A DNA stretch of 14,264 bases, taken from positions 1 to 14,264 of the forward strand of contig CAZCVP010000208.1 of NCBI GenBank assembly GCA_964501915.1. The letters run 5' to 3'. The position numbers and the translations under genes were made by a program. The notes under the pieces are model-generated. The model was given only the letters and a program-made list of their open reading frames with translations. It was not told the origin of the DNA and did not search any database. This stretch comes from CAYFPX01 sp964501915. GTDB lineage: Bacteria; Myxococcota_A; UBA796; CAJQPC01. Positions 11,942-14,264 of this stretch are shown here, piece by piece (within the stretch, counting starts at the first letter, position 1; every line of letters starts with the position of its first letter).

Positions 11942-13003
11942 ATGAAGATCCCCAACGCTCTGACACCCCTCGTAGAGGCCGGCGTGATCGAAGAGGTGAT
12001 CCGTCCCCTGATGTCCGGCAAGGAGGCTGCGGTCTACCTGGTCGTCTCGGAGGGCGAGCAGCGGGTCGCCAAGGTCTACAAGCAGGCCCAGGAGCGCAGC
12101 TTCCGGCAGCGCGCGGCCTACTCGGAGGGTCGCACGGTCCGCAACAGCCGCCAGCGTCGGGCGATGGCCAAGGGGAGCCGCTACGGCAAGCAGCTCCTGG
12201 AGCAGGCCTGGCAGGCGGCCGAGGTGGACGCCCTGGTCCACCTGCACGGGGCGGGGGTGCGGGTCCCGATCCCCTACCACTTCGCCGACGACGTGCTGGT
12301 GATGGAGCTGGTCAAGGACGAGCACGGTGAGCCGGCTCCCCGGCTCTACGACGTGCGCCTGGGCTACGACGAGGCCCTGGCTGTCCACCAGTACCTGCTA
12401 CGCCAGGTGGTCGTGATGCTCTGTGCCGGCATGGTCCACGGGGATCTGTCCGAGTACAACATCCTGATGGCGGCCGACGGGCCGGTGATCATCGACCTGC
12501 CCCAGGCCTGCGACGCCGCCCACAACCGCAACGCTGGCCGGCTGCTGAAGCGGGACGTGAAGAACCTCGGCATGTACCTGGGGCGCTACGCCCACAAGCT
12601 GCGCCGCACCCGCTACGGCCCCGAGATCTGGGGCCTCTACGAGCGCGGCAAGCTCCACCCGGACAGCGAGCTGACCGGACGCTTCGACCGCAGAGGCTCC
12701 AAGGCCGACACCGCGGCGGTGCTGGCGGAGATCGAGGCGGCGATGGAGGAGTCCCAGACCAAGCCCGTGAGCAGCTACCGGGCCAAGAAGGAGGCCCAGC
12801 GAAGGGAGCAGCGCGAGGCGGCGGAGCGAGAGGCCACCCGCAAGGCCGCTCGCGAGGAGCAGCAGCGCAAGGCGGCGGAGCGCAAGGCGGCGAGGGGTCA
12901 GGACCCGCCGGCGATGGAGGGGCAGGAGAGGGCACCCAGGAAGCGTCGTCGTCGTCGTCGTCGTCGGCGTGGTGGGTCCCGGCCGGCGGGATCCGAGGGC
13001 TGA
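11942..13003 (+). CDS. RIO-family atypical serine kinase with charged, arginine-rich tail
   Basis: 353 residues from the ATG at 11942. An in-frame ATG at 11915 would add nine residues, but MKIPNALTPLVEAGVIEEV is the usual start of bacterial RIO proteins. Residues 1-270 are the RIO fold: MSGKEAAVYLV (24-34, nucleotide loop), VAKVYK (Lys44, ATP anchor), VHGDLSEYNIL (165-175, catalytic Asp168, Asn173) and VIIDLPQA (metal Asp185). The family phosphorylates serine or acts as an ATPase in ribosomal subunit maturation in archaea and eukaryotes; bacterial roles are poorly known. Residues 271-353 are an added tail: an Arg/Lys/Glu/Ala helix likely to form a coiled coil, then a run of ten arginines (334-343) encoded partly by seven CGT codons. 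The tail suggests RNA or ribosome binding (inference). It is divergent from the monooxygenase gene and convergent with the 13075 gene across a hairpin. Confidence 0.92.
   Translation: MKIPNALTPLVEAGVIEEVIRPLMSGKEAAVYLVVSEGEQRVAKVYKQAQERSFRQRAAYSEGRTVRNSRQRRAMAKGSRYGKQLLEQAWQAAEVDALVHLHGAGVRVPIPYHFADDVLVMELVKDEHGEPAPRLYDVRLGYDEALAVHQYLLRQVVVMLCAGMVHGDLSEYNILMAADGPVIIDLPQACDAAHNRNAGRLLKRDVKNLGMYLGRYAHKLRRTRYGPEIWGLYERGKLHPDSELTGRFDRRGSKADTAAVLAEIEAAMEESQTKPVSSYRAKKEAQRREQREAAEREATRKAAREEQQRKAAERKAARGQDPPAMEGQERAPRKRRRRRRRRRGGSRPAGSEG
12944..12970 (+). repeat. (CGT)n trinucleotide run encoding poly-arginine
   Basis: Seven consecutive CGT codons (12944-12964), then CGG and CGT, encode nine of the arginines near the kinase C-terminus. 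Elsewhere in this gene arginine is mostly CGC, CGG or CGA, so the run looks like slippage expansion. Length changes by three bases would keep the frame. Confidence 0.85.
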
Positions 13004-13025
13004 GCGGCCGCCCAAAACCACCGAA

Positions 13026-13051
13026 CGGCGCCGCCCTCTCAGGCGACGCCG
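13026..13051. terminator. GC-rich hairpin between convergent genes
   Basis: CGGCGCCGCC (13026-13035) and GGCGACGCCG (13042-13051) pair with one mismatch in ten around the loop ctctca. It lies 23 bp after the kinase stop and 24 bp after the stop of the 13075 gene. On the minus strand TT and later TTTT follow the stem; the plus side has no T-run. A bidirectional terminator or RNA end stabiliser is likely. Confidence 0.5.
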
Positions 13052-13074
13052 CTCGTGTGTCACGATGTCGGTGA

Positions 13075-14264
<1,190 letters not shown>

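Noticed and set aside
10677..11945. Plus-strand open frame of 422 codons
   Set aside because: Antisense to the copper monooxygenase; Val/Gly/Arg-rich with no motif.
11893..12330. Plus-strand open frame of 145 codons starting next to AGAGGAGGG
   Set aside because: Spacing to the ATG is only about one base, and it runs through the RIO kinase gene in another frame without motifs.

Overview
This is a very GC-rich, densely coded chromosomal window with 12 protein-coding genes. Two of them run off the window edges. I see no rRNA, tRNA, insertion sequence, phage gene or CRISPR array. Several features suggest an uncultured member of the Myxococcota (former Deltaproteobacteria): several predicted lipoproteins, acidic MopE-type metal-binding repeats, a secreted protein with Thr-Gly-Asp repeats and CNCIDDDGDG cassettes, a cytochrome c/copper monooxygenase fusion, and a histidine kinase with an attached receiver. 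That placement is inference from gene content only.

Layout from left to right. A partial MopE-like lipoprotein (-, 1-352) is divergent from a small cysteine-containing lipoprotein (+, 468-977). An arginine-deiminase family enzyme (-, 978-2234) follows, divergent from a monofunctional peptidoglycan glycosyltransferase with a long N-terminal region (+, 2282-3868). Next come a PAS/histidine kinase/receiver hybrid (-, 3869-5386) and a GT-C membrane glycosyltransferase resembling AftB (-, 5444-7102). A HemN/HemW-like radical SAM protein (+, 7136-8842) follows. Then there is a two-gene minus-strand unit: a zinc-ribbon protein (9904-10176) followed by an SH3/DUF3553-like protein (8852-9874). The right part holds a copper monooxygenase with an N-terminal cytochrome c domain (-, 10347-11723), a RIO-family kinase with an arginine-rich tail (+, 11942-13003), and a partial secreted or lipoprotein repeat protein (-, 13075-14264).

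Genes alternate strand almost one by one, so most are probably transcribed singly; only the 9904-10176/8852-9874 pair looks like a clear operon. Three divergent gaps (115, 47 and 33 bp) carry a TANNNT hexamer 5-6 bp before the plus-strand start codon, which suggests leaderless transcription. Two convergent pairs end in one shared TGATCA, with zero bases between the stop codons. The themes are envelope biology (peptidoglycan, lipid-linked glycosylation, lipoproteins, extracellular repeat proteins), signalling, and redox or metal proteins. I found no defence system or mobile island. The most unusual items are the kinase that has lost its ATP-binding boxes, the symmetric palindrome between the divergent GT-C and radical SAM genes, the zinc-ribbon operon of unknown function, and the tandemly duplicated secreted module next to a 9-bp microsatellite. 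The longest stretch without a gene is 218 bp (11724-11941).
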